DNA of 64,000 bases from positions 2,170,001 through 2,234,000 of the forward strand of contig JABELC010000003.1 of assembly GCA_028455995.1 (NCBI GenBank). Reading direction: 5' to 3'. Made by a program: the position numbers and the translations under genes. The notes under the pieces were generated by a model. The model was not told where the DNA came from, searched no databases, and worked only from the letters and a program-made list of their open reading frames with translations. Source of the DNA: Scleromitrula shiraiana. Lineage: Eukaryota > Ascomycota > Leotiomycetes > Helotiales > Sclerotiniaceae. Each line of letters opens with the position of its first letter. Within the stretch, counting starts at the first letter, position 1. Shown in pieces: positions 23,854 to 34,498 of the stretch.

Positions 23854-24293
23854 CTAAGGTTTAATAGCCTCCCAAATTGCCTTTCCTACCCCCTCCGCAC
23901 TCGCCGGATTCTGTCCGGTAATCAACTTGCCACCCTCCTCAAAATCGGCAACAACAACACACTCCCCAAACTGTTCCTTGGCCGTCTGGTACGTGTTCTC
24001 GCCGCTTGCGCTCTTCAGTGCATCTTCGAGTTTGAAGGGCATGACGGTTAGCAAGCCAATGGTTTCTTCTTCGCTGTTGGAGAAGCCGGTTACGGGGAGG
24101 GAGGAGATGAGAGGAGTGCTGCTGGACGGCTTGGTTACGAAGGCGAGGGCGGCGGGGCCGTGGCAGACGGCGCCGATGGTTTTGTGGGCGGTGTAGAATT
24201 GTTGGATTAGGGTGTGGGAGACGGGGTTGCGGGAGAGATCCCACATTGCTGGGGGTGAGTTAGCATGTGTTTATATATAGGTATTTGTGGATC

Positions 24294-24345
<52 letters not shown>

Positions 24346-24801
24346 AAAAAAGCTAAAACATACGACCATGACCGCCGACATAAAAGATAGCGTCGAATTC
24401 ATCAGCCCGACCAACGAAATTCTCGAGTTTTTCTGTGTTTTTCCAGAGATCCTCTTTGGTGTTGAGGAACTCAGTGGCTACTTTGTCTTCGGCGAAGAGA
24501 CGGACGGATTCGGGATCGAGAGGAGCCTCACCTCCAGCGGGGGAGGCAATGGTTATGGAGGCGTGAGGGGAGAGGACGGTGTATGGGTGGGCGAACTCGG
24601 GCTAGATGGGAGGTGTTAGTTGGGGGGGTGGATGTGGGTAGAAAGAGACGAAGGGGGAAGGGGGTGGGAGAAGATGTTAGGACAAAACAAATGAATGGGG
24701 AGACAAACAAGATACCATCCGGTTGCGATATCAGTACCGTCCATTTTATTATGGGAGGTGAGGACGAAGAGGACCTTTGGCTTTTGTTGAGTTGAAGACA
24801 T
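23854..24801 (-). CDS. DJ-1/PfpI family protein (Hsp31-like glyoxalase III or class I glutamine amidotransferase-like)
   Basis: Three exons (24709-24801, 24364-24601, 23854-24248) give 241 residues, the usual length of fungal Hsp31-like proteins. Diagnostic motifs cross the splice joins: TGWYLPEFAHPY spans intron 1 and GGHGPMWDL spans intron 2, supporting both. The nucleophile elbow IGAVCHGPAAL puts the catalytic Cys near residue 139. Such proteins convert methylglyoxal to lactate or act as stress-induced chaperones; which activity applies here cannot be told from sequence. The C-terminus (KLITGQNPASAEGVGKAI) is typical. Intron 2 contains a long GAAA tetranucleotide run. Intron 1 uses a GTTTGT donor, chosen because it restores the WYLPE motif; the nearby GTATCT would not. 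Confidence 0.85.
24294..24347. repeat. GAAA microsatellite in an intron of the DJ-1-like gene
   Basis: About twelve GAAA units in a row (plus-strand reading) fill much of intron 2 (24249-24363), leaving both splice sites intact. Confidence 0.9.
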
Positions 24802-26495
24802 TTTTGCTAATTCTTTCAAGTTTTGAGAAACTTTTGATTTGAAGTTGAGTATTGGGTTTGATATTGAAAGTTTGAAAGTTGTAGTTGAGAGTTGTAGATT
24901 GAGGAGAGGAGCAGTAGAGAGATCTTTATAGAAAGTCTGTCTGGATTCTGTAGATAGAAGAGAGTAGAAAGATGACAAAGATGAAGATGATAGTGAATTA
25001 AACTTTCTATTTCCAAGCCTCAGTTGAGGGGTTTTATATCATGAGGTCTCCCATATTGGAGTGCTTTAGGAAAGAAATACGTACAGAATAATGGATAGCT
25101 TGTAACCCTTTTGGTAATAGTGAGTGATCCACCACGGAGTTTTTCTTTAGCCCAATCGAGCCTAGACCCTCATGAGGGTATACGGAACTCCGTATGATAC
25201 AATACAATATTGGAGTTTTTTTAAAAAAGGTTAGATTGGTTAAATCGAGTATAGTTGATACTTCAAGGTACCAACTTCAATATCAACTTTCATATTATTG
25301 GATTTGGTATGATTATATAATTATTATTTAAAGCAATATATGCCAAGATATAGCTTATAGACTTTGTAGTACCTAGATTTTATAGTAGTACTAAATTATA
25401 TTAGTTTTTTTTCAAAGTTTTGTAATATATATAAAATGTATATAAATTTATAGATTTTGATTTTAGTATATAATTTGATTTAAAAATATTATCTAACTTT
25501 GAAATACTAAATTTTAGTGATTGATTACTAATTTTTATAATTTATATAAATAATACAATTGTAAGTTATAGACGTTCAAGTTTATTAGCTATTTTCAAGA
25601 CATTCCACTGGAGTCTGAACCAGAACTCCGTAAAGATCATATAATTCTTAATTCGGATTAGTTTTTAGCATTTACCCTTTTGATCTGATCCACTATTGCG
25701 TACGTATTGTTTTACTAAAGCACTGTATTCACCTTACAGCATAGGGGTCCAAAGACCCAAAGACCCCTCATGAAGATCTTTCAGTTTTCGGTCTTAAACC
25801 AACCGTGAAAAGATGTACAAATGCGTGCAAATGCGTGCACTGTCAATGGGTAATTGCCCTATCGTATTGAATAACCAATAGGAACAGTGTTTGATTTCGG
25901 ACTTGCAGTTAAGCACAGATTAGTACTGATTTGTAAGGAGTTAACGTGATGTCATTTTCTTATTTGGGAATTCGGAGTTTAGGAGTTCGGAGTTTAGGAG
26001 TGTGTGGTAATGGTTTTGCTGAACCCGAACCATTATTAACAAGCAATCAATGGTGAATATTATTTGTTCGGATTTAGTGTATCATACTGAAAGTTTCGGA
26101 CTTCATGATGATTGACAGGATATCATAGTTTCAGTTGATATTGACAGACTTCTGACAAATCAATTCTAGGTCCGAAGCTTCGGGACGTTTTGTTATCTTG
26201 CGCCGAAAACTTAGTAACGGCTCAATTGATCCGTCGGAATAGTAATTTGTGATGAGAAATCTGGACATCAATATTTGAGCACATTATAATGAGAATTATT
26301 AGTAACTTCAAGAAAAGACGATTGTTTTGAATGGTTCTTAACATTAAACTCCTTATTCAAACCAGAACACCACAATCCATGCCAGCCCGGCGCCTCATAC
26401 CCTCATGCCTCCGTCCTCGCCGATACCGATCATGAAGCCATAATTAACGATATTCCCAACAATCAACCCCACTCTTCGCCCCCATCCCTATCCCA
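24802..26495. other. Intergenic region with a second AT-rich patch
   Basis: The part near 24802-25020 is probably promoter and 5' UTR of the DJ-1-like gene. An AT-rich patch covers roughly 25205-25575. Near its flanks the motif ACGGAGTT occurs in opposite orientations (about 25134 on the plus strand; minus-strand reading near 25627-25635), with GATC close by on each side, so a small mutated element is possible. A short direct repeat of CGGAGTTTAGGAG lies near 25974-26000. No gene is supported. Confidence 0.35.
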
Positions 26496-27017
26496 CTATT
26501 CATGAGGAGCCTCAGTATAAGTACACAACTTCCACTCCGCGCTAGCCTCCTGCTTCCAAGTACTCGAACAATACGCCTTATAAAGACCTTGTTGTCTACC
26601 TGTCTCATCCGAAATACTAGCAATAACATCATAGCAAACACAAGCCGCCATCATGCTAACCTCCACAATCTTCATATCTCGAATCTCGTAGGAGTTCCAC
26701 GTCCGCATGTTATCGTTCTCGAGGGTCTCTTTTAGCGTCGGGTTGCTATCATCGGTCAAGATTCCGTACTCGGGTGAGGAGAATACGGCTTTAGGGTCGA
26801 TGTATTCGAGTAGCGCGGATGGTTTGTCTAGTCGGCATCTCCAAGTTTGATGCTCGAGGTCGTGCATGGCTTTTTCGATACGTTGCGAGATGGTACCGGG
26901 TCCATAGTTGCCTCCCTTGTAGCGGGGCTTGGACGTTTGAGGTTGTTCTGCTTGTTTGAATTGATTCGGAGATTGGAAGTTGTGGGCTAATTGTCCACCA
27001 TTTTGAGTTTGTGCCAT
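26496..27017 (-). CDS. NTF2/SnoaL-like fold protein
   Basis: An intronless 173-residue protein. After a Gln/Asn-rich N-terminus (to about residue 40) it reads as a cone-shaped SnoaL/DUF4440-like domain: EKAMHDLEHQTWRCRLDKPS, then a segment ending PKAVFSSPEYGILTDD, RTWNSYEIRDMKIVEVSMMA, and a final strand pair with CSSTWKQEASAEWKLCTYTE. Proteins of this fold bind or convert small molecules, but many fungal ones have no known role. Start taken at MAQTQNGGQLAH, the first Met of the frame. Fold assignment is from pattern recognition and is moderate. Confidence 0.7.
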   Translation of the reverse strand: MAQTQNGGQLAHNFQSPNQFKQAEQPQTSKPRYKGGNYGPGTISQRIEKAMHDLEHQTWRCRLDKPSALLEYIDPKAVFSSPEYGILTDDSNPTLKETLENDNMRTWNSYEIRDMKIVEVSMMAACVCYDVIASISDETGRQQGLYKAYCSSTWKQEASAEWKLCTYTEAPHE

Positions 27018-28071
27018 TCTCGATGTTTGTTGATTGTGATCTTAATTTTGATTGCGATTTTTCTATCGACTTTGGAATTGCCAATGTTTTGTGTGTTGGC
27101 TTATCGTTCGTGATGTTATCTAGTAAATAAATAACTGCAATATGAAGGGTATGGATTATTGTTTCGTCTTGGAAAACGACCTAAAAATGATATATTTCAC
27201 GGCTTTGTTGTAGATTGAATATGTATAGAAATTAAGGAAAAGATCAGAGGAAATAATAAACATATCTACATTTTTTCTCTGGCAGGATCAAGAAAAATGT
27301 TATGATGTGATGTCATTGAGGCCGAAAATCCAAGATCTTGTGCATGCCTGCCCCATGTTTTAATCAATGCATTTCATAAGGTAAAAACAAGATTTTTTGG
27401 GATAAAGCAAGCAATTTTAACTTGCTGAGGTTAACATGGCTGAACTGGACTGGATTGTTAGAGTGACATCCACTTGGATAATGCTGTCTCAATTAATATG
27501 TATATATATATATATATTTATACGTTCATTTGTTTGTTAAACTTGCATTGTAAAGGTTATGGTTCAGCCAGGTTATCGTGATATAAATCCATAGCTTTGC
27601 GTCGTCCGAAATCCTGAAAGCACGTTTAGGTTCTAGGCTAAAAATATAGTGGTTGGTATTTATATAAACACATTATATAAGCGGCATGTCAGCATAATTT
27701 CCAAGATAACACTTCCACTCCACTGCCGCCACTTACACTGGCACAACTGGTGCCCTGATTTTGTGGAGGAAAATTCACATCACTACGTAGTGGTCTAGAC
27801 TTTCAATGTTACCTATCCTCAAGCTATTCGATAGAATTAGATCTAAAAATTTTATCTGACAACACTGCGTAGAGCTGCTTGGAAGGAAGCCATTGCCATT
27901 GCCATTGCCAGTCTTCAGATTGTTATCGGCAAGCTTCGGTCGGCAATAATCTTAAGCCTTAGCGCACACTAAAAAATCTAAGCCGATCACCATGTAAAAC
28001 TCCGAATTCATTCCAACAACTGAATTTTGACCTCGAAATTCCATAGCATCTAATAAATACACACGTGTGGT
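27018..28071. other. Intergenic region between the SnoaL-like and TauD genes
   Basis: AT-rich sequence with a TA run near 27498-27520. Three GCCATT-type copies occur near 27890-27912. No gene supported. Confidence 0.4.
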
Positions 28072-29427
28072 CTAAACTTCCGAACTCTTGGAACCTTCGA
28101 AATAAGGTTTTTCTGCTTGGGAAGCGACGCGCAAGCCATGTCGAAGATGTGGATCTGTCAATATCCATGGTTAGTAATTGCGATGAGAACGAGAGTTGTT
28201 AAATGTCAATTGCAGACGTACAATAATCAAATATTCCAGTGTGAAATGTGACACGATTGTCCCATATTGCAACGGCATTTTTGGTCCATTTCCATCTCAC
28301 TTGGTATTCGTACGATTCAGCGACCGTTCGATTTAGAAAATCTAAAAGCGAGTCTCCGAAGCGCTTTTCGACTCCAACAATTTCTTTGGTAAAGTTTTCG
28401 TTGACGTATAGGGTCTTTTGACCAGTCACAGGATGTGTTCGAACGACGGGATGCTGCAAAAAGTTTTTGTTAGCTAAATTGAGTCTTGCACAAAGACAGG
28501 TATAGGTGAGAGAACCGAGGATGCTTACGATGGTTTCAATCGGACTCCTGCGAAGACAACCATTAGTTTTGATTGCCTTTTCTGCTTGCTCGAGACCACT
28601 GTGCTTGGCTTCCAAAGTTTCCAGGAAGGTCTTCAGGGGAGATGATAAAGCTGGAATACATTAGCCCTCAATAGAATCATCGACGAATGCTTTTGTATCT
28701 TACACTGATAGATGGCAGGGCCGCTAGCCCAAATCGTATCACCACCAGCTTCATACTCATCAGGACCAGCCTTAGGAAGGGTATCCATTCTCAAAAGTGT
28801 CAATCCCGGAGGTTGTATCTCATAACTAACATCAGAATGCCATATCTGATGTGATCGACCATTTTTGGCAGTTTCATCCTTATGAATTGGGTGTACCCAT
28901 GGTAAATCTGGTATGATACCAGCCATTTGATGGATATGGAGTTCTCCAAAATATGATCCAAATTCGATCTGCTCATGGACATCTAAATCTTGGTCTCGAA
29001 GAAATACTACTCCTCGCTCTGCTACCAGTCGACTGAGTTCATTCTTTTGGGTGTCGTCGAGGGCTGTGAGTTGGATTCCTACTAGCTCGGTTCCGATAAA
29101 TGGTGTTAGATGCTTTACTTCAGTTGCGGAAGATAGAAGTTTGGATTTCTTGGGGTCTGAATCAACTCCTCTATCGACAAATGGATGTTCAACTAGGTCG
29201 GGAAGCTTGAATGGTGTATAATTTGGATACTGCAACCCTGCCTTTGGTACCGATATCAATGGTGATATGCCTCTTAGTGTGCTATATTCGGGATGTGGTA
29301 AGTTTTCAGGCTTTGGTGGTAGTTTTGCTGGAAGCTTCGTATCTTTCCAGCCATTGTTGGTTGAGCCTTCAGATTTGACATTAATTTCGAACTTCTCGTC
29401 CCCGGAAGGGTCACTTTTAATTGCCAT
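28072..29427 (-). CDS. TauD/TfdA-family 2-oxoglutarate-dependent dioxygenase (taurine/sulfonate type)
   Basis: Four exons (28704-29427, 28529-28650, 28222-28453, 28072-28154) join without frame problems into 386 residues, the usual length of fungal TauD proteins. The iron-binding HxD motif is in IWHSDVSYE (near residue 194); the distal His follows VAIWDNRVT; the 2-oxoglutarate-binding Arg is in HLRHGLRVASQ, encoded after the last intron. Upstream motifs GVVFLRDQDLDVHEQIEFG and GELHIHQMAG are also family typical. The reaction oxidises a sulfonate such as taurine beside the sulfonate group, releasing sulfite; alternative substrates (other sulfonates, aryloxy acids) cannot be excluded. The frame is open upstream to 29598, but the ATG at 29427 starts the conserved protein. 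It is divergent from an MFS transporter gene with a shared 0.8-kb promoter region. Confidence 0.88.
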
Positions 29428-30235
29428 TGACGCGACTGATGCTTTCGCGGTGAAATTCCTTTGGTGATATCTTTGGGGTAATTTAATCTTGAATTGAACA
29501 ACAATTTCAATCGTCGTATGCCTCTTCTCTGTCAAGAGAAAGTACGCTAATATCTTAGCACAATTTCGTCTCAATAGGTTGAGTTGCCAGTTTTCCACGA
29601 CTTTAATTGGTTGGGTAGAAGCACGTAATCTTTCTCAATAGAGAAGCTTTTCGGGGCTGGGCGGAAACGTGGGGGTGGGCAGGTCTTTTGTTAAGATCAC
29701 GTGCAGAGAAGAGATCAGAAGAGAAGAGGCAGCATGTCAGGGGCCTGACCCGATATAAAAATATCTATGTCGCAAGTCGCAATATACAGATAATAATTCG
29801 CAAGATCTCCATCATAGATTCAAAAGTGGGATCAATATACCGAGACGGAGAGTACCAAAATAATTCCATCAATTGGATGTTAGGATATGCGAGGTGTGTA
29901 GTTGACGGAAGACGACATTTCAGGGGCCCTATTCGCAACACTCGCTTGAGCTGTGTATAGCACTTCATATCACCTTTTTTCAAAATTTCCGGTTGGATAC
30001 TTTTTTAACACAGAATTGTTATCGCAAGCACGCCTTTTAATCGTTATCTTGAAAATGTACTTTGCAAGCATTCAATATGCACGAGTACCAGCAATACCCA
30101 TGTGTCGACCAGCGGCGTTAGCTCTAGTGATAAAAGCTTGATAGCTTAGAGCACCAATCGGTTGGTGTTATTTTGATCATGTATATTTAAGAAGATATCC
30201 GGCTTTTAGCTTTGGGTTTGTGAACCATAGACACA
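29428..30235. promoter_or_regulatory. Shared divergent promoter region of the dioxygenase and transporter genes
   Basis: This 808-base interval separates two start codons facing away from each other. It contains TCACGTG at 29697-29703, the core bound by Cbf1-type bHLH factors that, in yeast, help control sulfur metabolism genes, and an ATATAAAAA stretch near 29753. Regulation by sulfur status is an inference from the motif and the gene pair. Confidence 0.45.
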
Positions 30236-31955
30236 ATGGCGCCCTCAGATGTCATTTCTCGTGTTGACAGTATCAGTGAGGATCCCACTGAGAAGAGTAA
30301 CTCGGAGCTCAATAAACGGTTGTTGGCAGTTGAATGGACCGAAGATGAAGAAAAAAGCATTTTGCGACGTTTGGACTTTTACCTGATTCCTCTGGTTATG
30401 GTCATGTTCTTTACATTGAACTTGGATAGGTTAGTTGATATATCAACCTTAGAAGCGCATAATTGACATGGAGAAACAGAGGAAATATTTCCAATGCACT
30501 TACCGACAATTTTATGAAAGATCTGAATATTAACCAGGAGACTGTGAACACTGGTAACAGTCTTGTTTACGTTGGGATATGTATCGGAGATATCCCCGCC
30601 AACATCATGATTCAGAAGGTCAGAACTTGCAAGAACTCGGTGTTTCAATCAAAAATTAATTTATCAATAGGTTGGTGCTGATATCTGGCTTCCATGTCAA
30701 CTTCTAGCATGGGGACTCGTGGCCACATTTCAATCATTCATCAAAAACCGTTCTGGGTTCTTAGCAACACGATTTCTACTAGGTCTTTGCGAATCAGGTT
30801 TCATCCCCGGGACACTTTGGTATCTTACAAAATGGTACACCAAACGTGAGCTTGGCAAACGAACTGTCACATTTTTCATTGGAAGTTATATGGCAAACCT
30901 ACTCAATGGTCTCATTGCGTATGGACTTTTGAGACTTCGTGGTAGATGTGGCTTGGCTGGATGGCAATGGCTTTTCCTTATAGGTATGTTATAGTTATAT
31001 CTTAATCCGATATAAGTAGATACTAACCATGGCAAAAAGATGGGCTTGCGACTCTTACAGTGGGAGTCACCACTTTATTTCTTCTTCCTCGCGACCCCAC
31101 TCGCGGGAATTCCATCATCAAACTACCATTTTCGTCTTTCAGCCAGCGTGAAAGCGAGATTCTTCTAGGTCGAATTGTACGAGATAATCCATACAATACC
31201 GATCCTAGAGACTCGCATCTTTCACAATTCCAGATTGTGTTCTCCGTGCTCACTGATTGGAAAGTTTGGGCGCATTGTTCTATGGCTTTACTCGGGTTGG
31301 AATACTCACCTCCAATTGGAACCTATTCTCCATCTATCATCAAAAGTTTTGGTTACGGAACGTTTAATTCCAATCTATTGGTTATGCCGAATAGTGCTTT
31401 GTTGATTATTACTACCTTTACACTCTCGTGGTGGAGTGATAAAATTAATTCAAGAAGTATACCTATTATATTCGCTGCAATATGGCTATTAATCGGTCTC
31501 ATCGTACTAGATGTAAGTAGTCCCTCTATAACTCTTCAGAATATTATCCCCACCAATACTAACACCAAACCCCCCTCCAGACACTCCCTCACACTAAATC
31601 CCACTGGATATTCTACGCCTTCCTCGTCTTCACCGGCGGATCCCCCTCCTGGCACCCCCTAAACGTCGCCTGGCTCAACGCCAATCAGCCCACCCCGCGT
31701 CGTCGCGCCATAGCAGTCGCGCTCTACATGGCCATGACGAATATGTCCGCGGTTCCGGCGTCGCATATCTTTCAGGCGAGCGATAAACCTTATTATCATA
31801 AGGGGTTTAAGGTACTGTTTATTATGGCGGCGATGGCGATTAGTGTTATGGTGGCGATGAGATTTGCGTATCAGTGGTTGAATCGTAGGATTGAGGAAGG
31901 GAAGGGGACGGTGGAGGGAGGGGAGATCGATAGGGGGTTTAGGTATCAGTTGTAG
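30236..31955 (+). CDS. MFS transporter of the allantoate/anion:cation symporter (Dal5-like) family
   Basis: Five exons (30236-30429, 30480-30618, 30671-30983, 31040-31512, 31581-31955) join in consistent phases to give 497 residues, normal for this family. After a polar N-terminus, KSILRRLDFYLIPLVMVMFF opens the first membrane segment, as in Dal5/nicotinate/vitamin transporters; further segments include FLATRFLLGLCESGFIPG (the characteristic motif after TM4), the central loop with RESEILLGRIVRDNP, and LALIITTFTLSWWSD-like sequence. The joins recreate IDGLATLTVG and other family motifs, which supports them. Substrate cannot be read from sequence, but the divergent neighbour is a TauD dioxygenase, so an organic sulfonate is a reasonable guess. 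Membrane: plasma membrane, expected 12 segments. Confidence 0.87.
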
Positions 31956-32534
31956 GGTTGGTTGGGTTGGGGGATGTGGTGGGTTAGGTGTAGAGTGGGG
32001 AATTGGTGGGTAGATAGGATGTGCTTGGACGTTGAAGTTGTCGAATATATGAAAATTTTAGTTAATCGCAGATAAAATGGGATCTTCGTGTAAATGGGCT
32101 ACGTATATCTTAATGAAATCTCTGACATCGGAACATTTTATAAAATGCTTCGTTACAATTAGTCTTAAAACTGATGTCCTAAATCTTGAACTCTCCATCT
32201 GCTGGCTCATGGAGTGTTGTTTGAAAACCATAAATGATTGAAAATCCGTTTTCAAAATGAATTGAGATCATAGCAGATAGTTGTCTTCGTAGAATCGCAA
32301 CATCTACACCCAAATCTGCCGTTGCAGTGAGTTCACGTATCTTTAAAACTTTACATTTGAGGGCTAAATTTGCCACTTTTGTATTTACAAGTAAACCATC
32401 ATCAATTTTTGTTTCAACTCATATCAACAAAACTTGACAGAATTATCATTAACTAAGGTACCGAAATTGAGCGCCTCCAGTTCCATGAGCGTCGGAGTCT
32501 GTCTCCACCAAAAAATCATACTCAACATTTTTAT
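31956..32534. other. Convergent intergenic region
   Basis: Tail-to-tail spacer between the transporter and rhamnogalacturonase genes. Two short minus frames (32058-32376) show no protein features. Confidence 0.4.
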
Positions 32535-34498
32535 CTAGAATGAGCCCCAATAATGCTTATCATAATCTCCTTGAGGTTTCCACAAAGGAGCTGGTGTATA
32601 CACCGGGATGGGATCAGTTGCTACACATCGAGTTAGTTTGCTGTCCTTACAAATGATTTCGTGAAGAATAGAGTTGAACTTACTTCCATACCCAGTACTT
32701 GGCGCAATCCACTAAGAGACCCAAATTAGTAAATATTTCATCAACTCCCCTATCATTCTCTGCCACTACCCCATCATTTCTGGACAAAATAAAAAGAAAA
32801 GAACTCACAGCCGGATCAGCCGGTTCCGTCCACCCGCTAGGCGCCGCAGTAATAGTATAACTACTAGTATAAGTAGTCGGCGTAGCGCCCTTCGCAAGCG
32901 ATTTAATGCCATCGTTAGAGCCGTAGACGTTATCAGCGGACCCAAAGATATTGCTAATTTTATTTATTATGGTGGTTCCGGCTTCGGTCCATACGGAGAA
33001 ATCGAGGATGGATATGTTGATTGCGGGGATGAGGTCGCTGGCGAAGAGGTAGAGGACGGGGCGAAGGGAGCCTTGGGCTATGCTGCCTGTGGGGTGTGTT
33101 AGGTTGGATAGATGTGAGAAGGGACATATTTGTATAGAATAGATGAAAAGGCGATATGGGAATGGGAAGTTTACCTGTGAAATTCTTAAATGTAATGTTG
33201 GTTAATGCGACGGCGCCAGTGTCAGGTGTGTAGGTCGATTGCCAGTATTGGTTTATATTAACACCATAGAGACTATATTTTGAGCGGAAGTTTTCCCAGA
33301 GAATATTGCTTACATATCCGGAGCCACCTGGATATGTTTTGATAAAGGAGATTTCATTGCCTCCGATGACGGATATGTTTCGAGCGTGCTGTTCATTATT
33401 TAGTTTATTGGACTGAGTGGCAGCTTGGATGAATCTGAACTCACGATATTTGATATCTCAGCGGATACGTTTAAGCTTCCGATTGATATTCCGGATCCTA
33501 CGCGGTTGCATACTAGGTTTTCTATGAGGGCGTAATGGGATGGACTTTTGATTGAAATACATTCGTCACGGTTTGTTACCTGAATACCAATTAGTTCATT
33601 GGATGATATTTTTGGTGTAACCTATTGGGATTACCTCATTATCATGGATGTAATAATTGGTACCAATCGCATCAATGCCATCATAGGATCCGAGATTGGC
33701 GCCACGAATAGTCAAGTGATAAACTTCAATGTTCTGTCCGAAATCAAATACGAAATGGAATTTTGGACTATCGATTAAGAGAAGATCATGAATTGTGGAG
33801 TTAATGGGTGAGATCAGTCGTAGTGTTCTTGGCCGGTTTGTGCTGTAGATATGTCAATCATTGAGAGTGCCAAGTGGTATAGGATGATTACTTACTTCCC
33901 AGAAATTCGATAGAGATATCCTTGGCCTTGGATTGCTCCGAGACCGTTCTCTGAGTAGAACTCAAAGTCAACAGCTGGAAATCGGTTAGCAAGAGAAGGC
34001 TCTCCATGGTTGAAGTGCGAGAGTCTTACCATTGATGATAACAATAAGATTCTGCAAGAATTTCTCATCCCCCTCACCATTGATAGTCGAGTTCAAGGCT
34101 TTCACACCAGCAAATCCCTCTAGTATCCTTTCCCTGGGTACAACATACGGCACTGTGTAATCCGCATGATTTGGATAGTATACCGCAGTTATCAAACCGT
34201 CAAGTTGAAAAGCCCAGTTGGTAGCATTACTCAAGACAATACTTTCTTTGAGAGTGTAGTTACCCGCAGGTACAATAAGTCGACTGCCAGGATGGGTTTT
34301 GACACAGTTCTCGAATGCTGCAGTTATAGGCACTGAAACATCATCCTGACTCCCGGGAATGGCTCCATAGTTGAGGATATTGCACTCGTAGGTCTTCTTG
34401 CTAAGGGGTGTCGTGACTCCCACTGGACCAATGAGTTGAGCAAGTGATAATGAACTCAATTGAGCTAAAACTAAAAGTGAACTTCGCAAAGAAACCAT
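32535..34498 (-). CDS. Secreted rhamnogalacturonase (GH28, pectin-lyase-like fold) with an apparent frameshift
   Basis: Cleaves rhamnogalacturonan I of plant pectin outside the cell. Eight exons are visible (34030-34498, 33896-33974, 33635-33842, 33445-33579, 33175-33389, 32809-33086, 32684-32711, 32535-32620), together about 498 residues. A signal peptide (MVSLRSSLLVLAQLSSLSLA) is followed by KTYECNILNYGA, then beta-helix sequence with VDFEFYSENGLGAIQGQGY, GANLGSYDGIDAIGTNYYIH and NEVTNRDECISIKSPSH, carrying the GH28 catalytic Asp residues (GIDAIG and RDEC). In exon 5 the conserved run ...NISVIGG is followed in the same frame by a stop, while the conserved continuation NEISFIKTYPGGSG lies one frame over; the break falls at the CCC run 33360-33362. 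Either the gene is inactivated after the catalytic region, or one base is wrong. The smallest exon is only 28 bases. Confidence 0.8.

Noticed and set aside
30679..30812. Possible separate small gene starting at an internal Met in the transporter
   Set aside because: It is simply exon 3 of the MFS transporter; the joins recreate family motifs.
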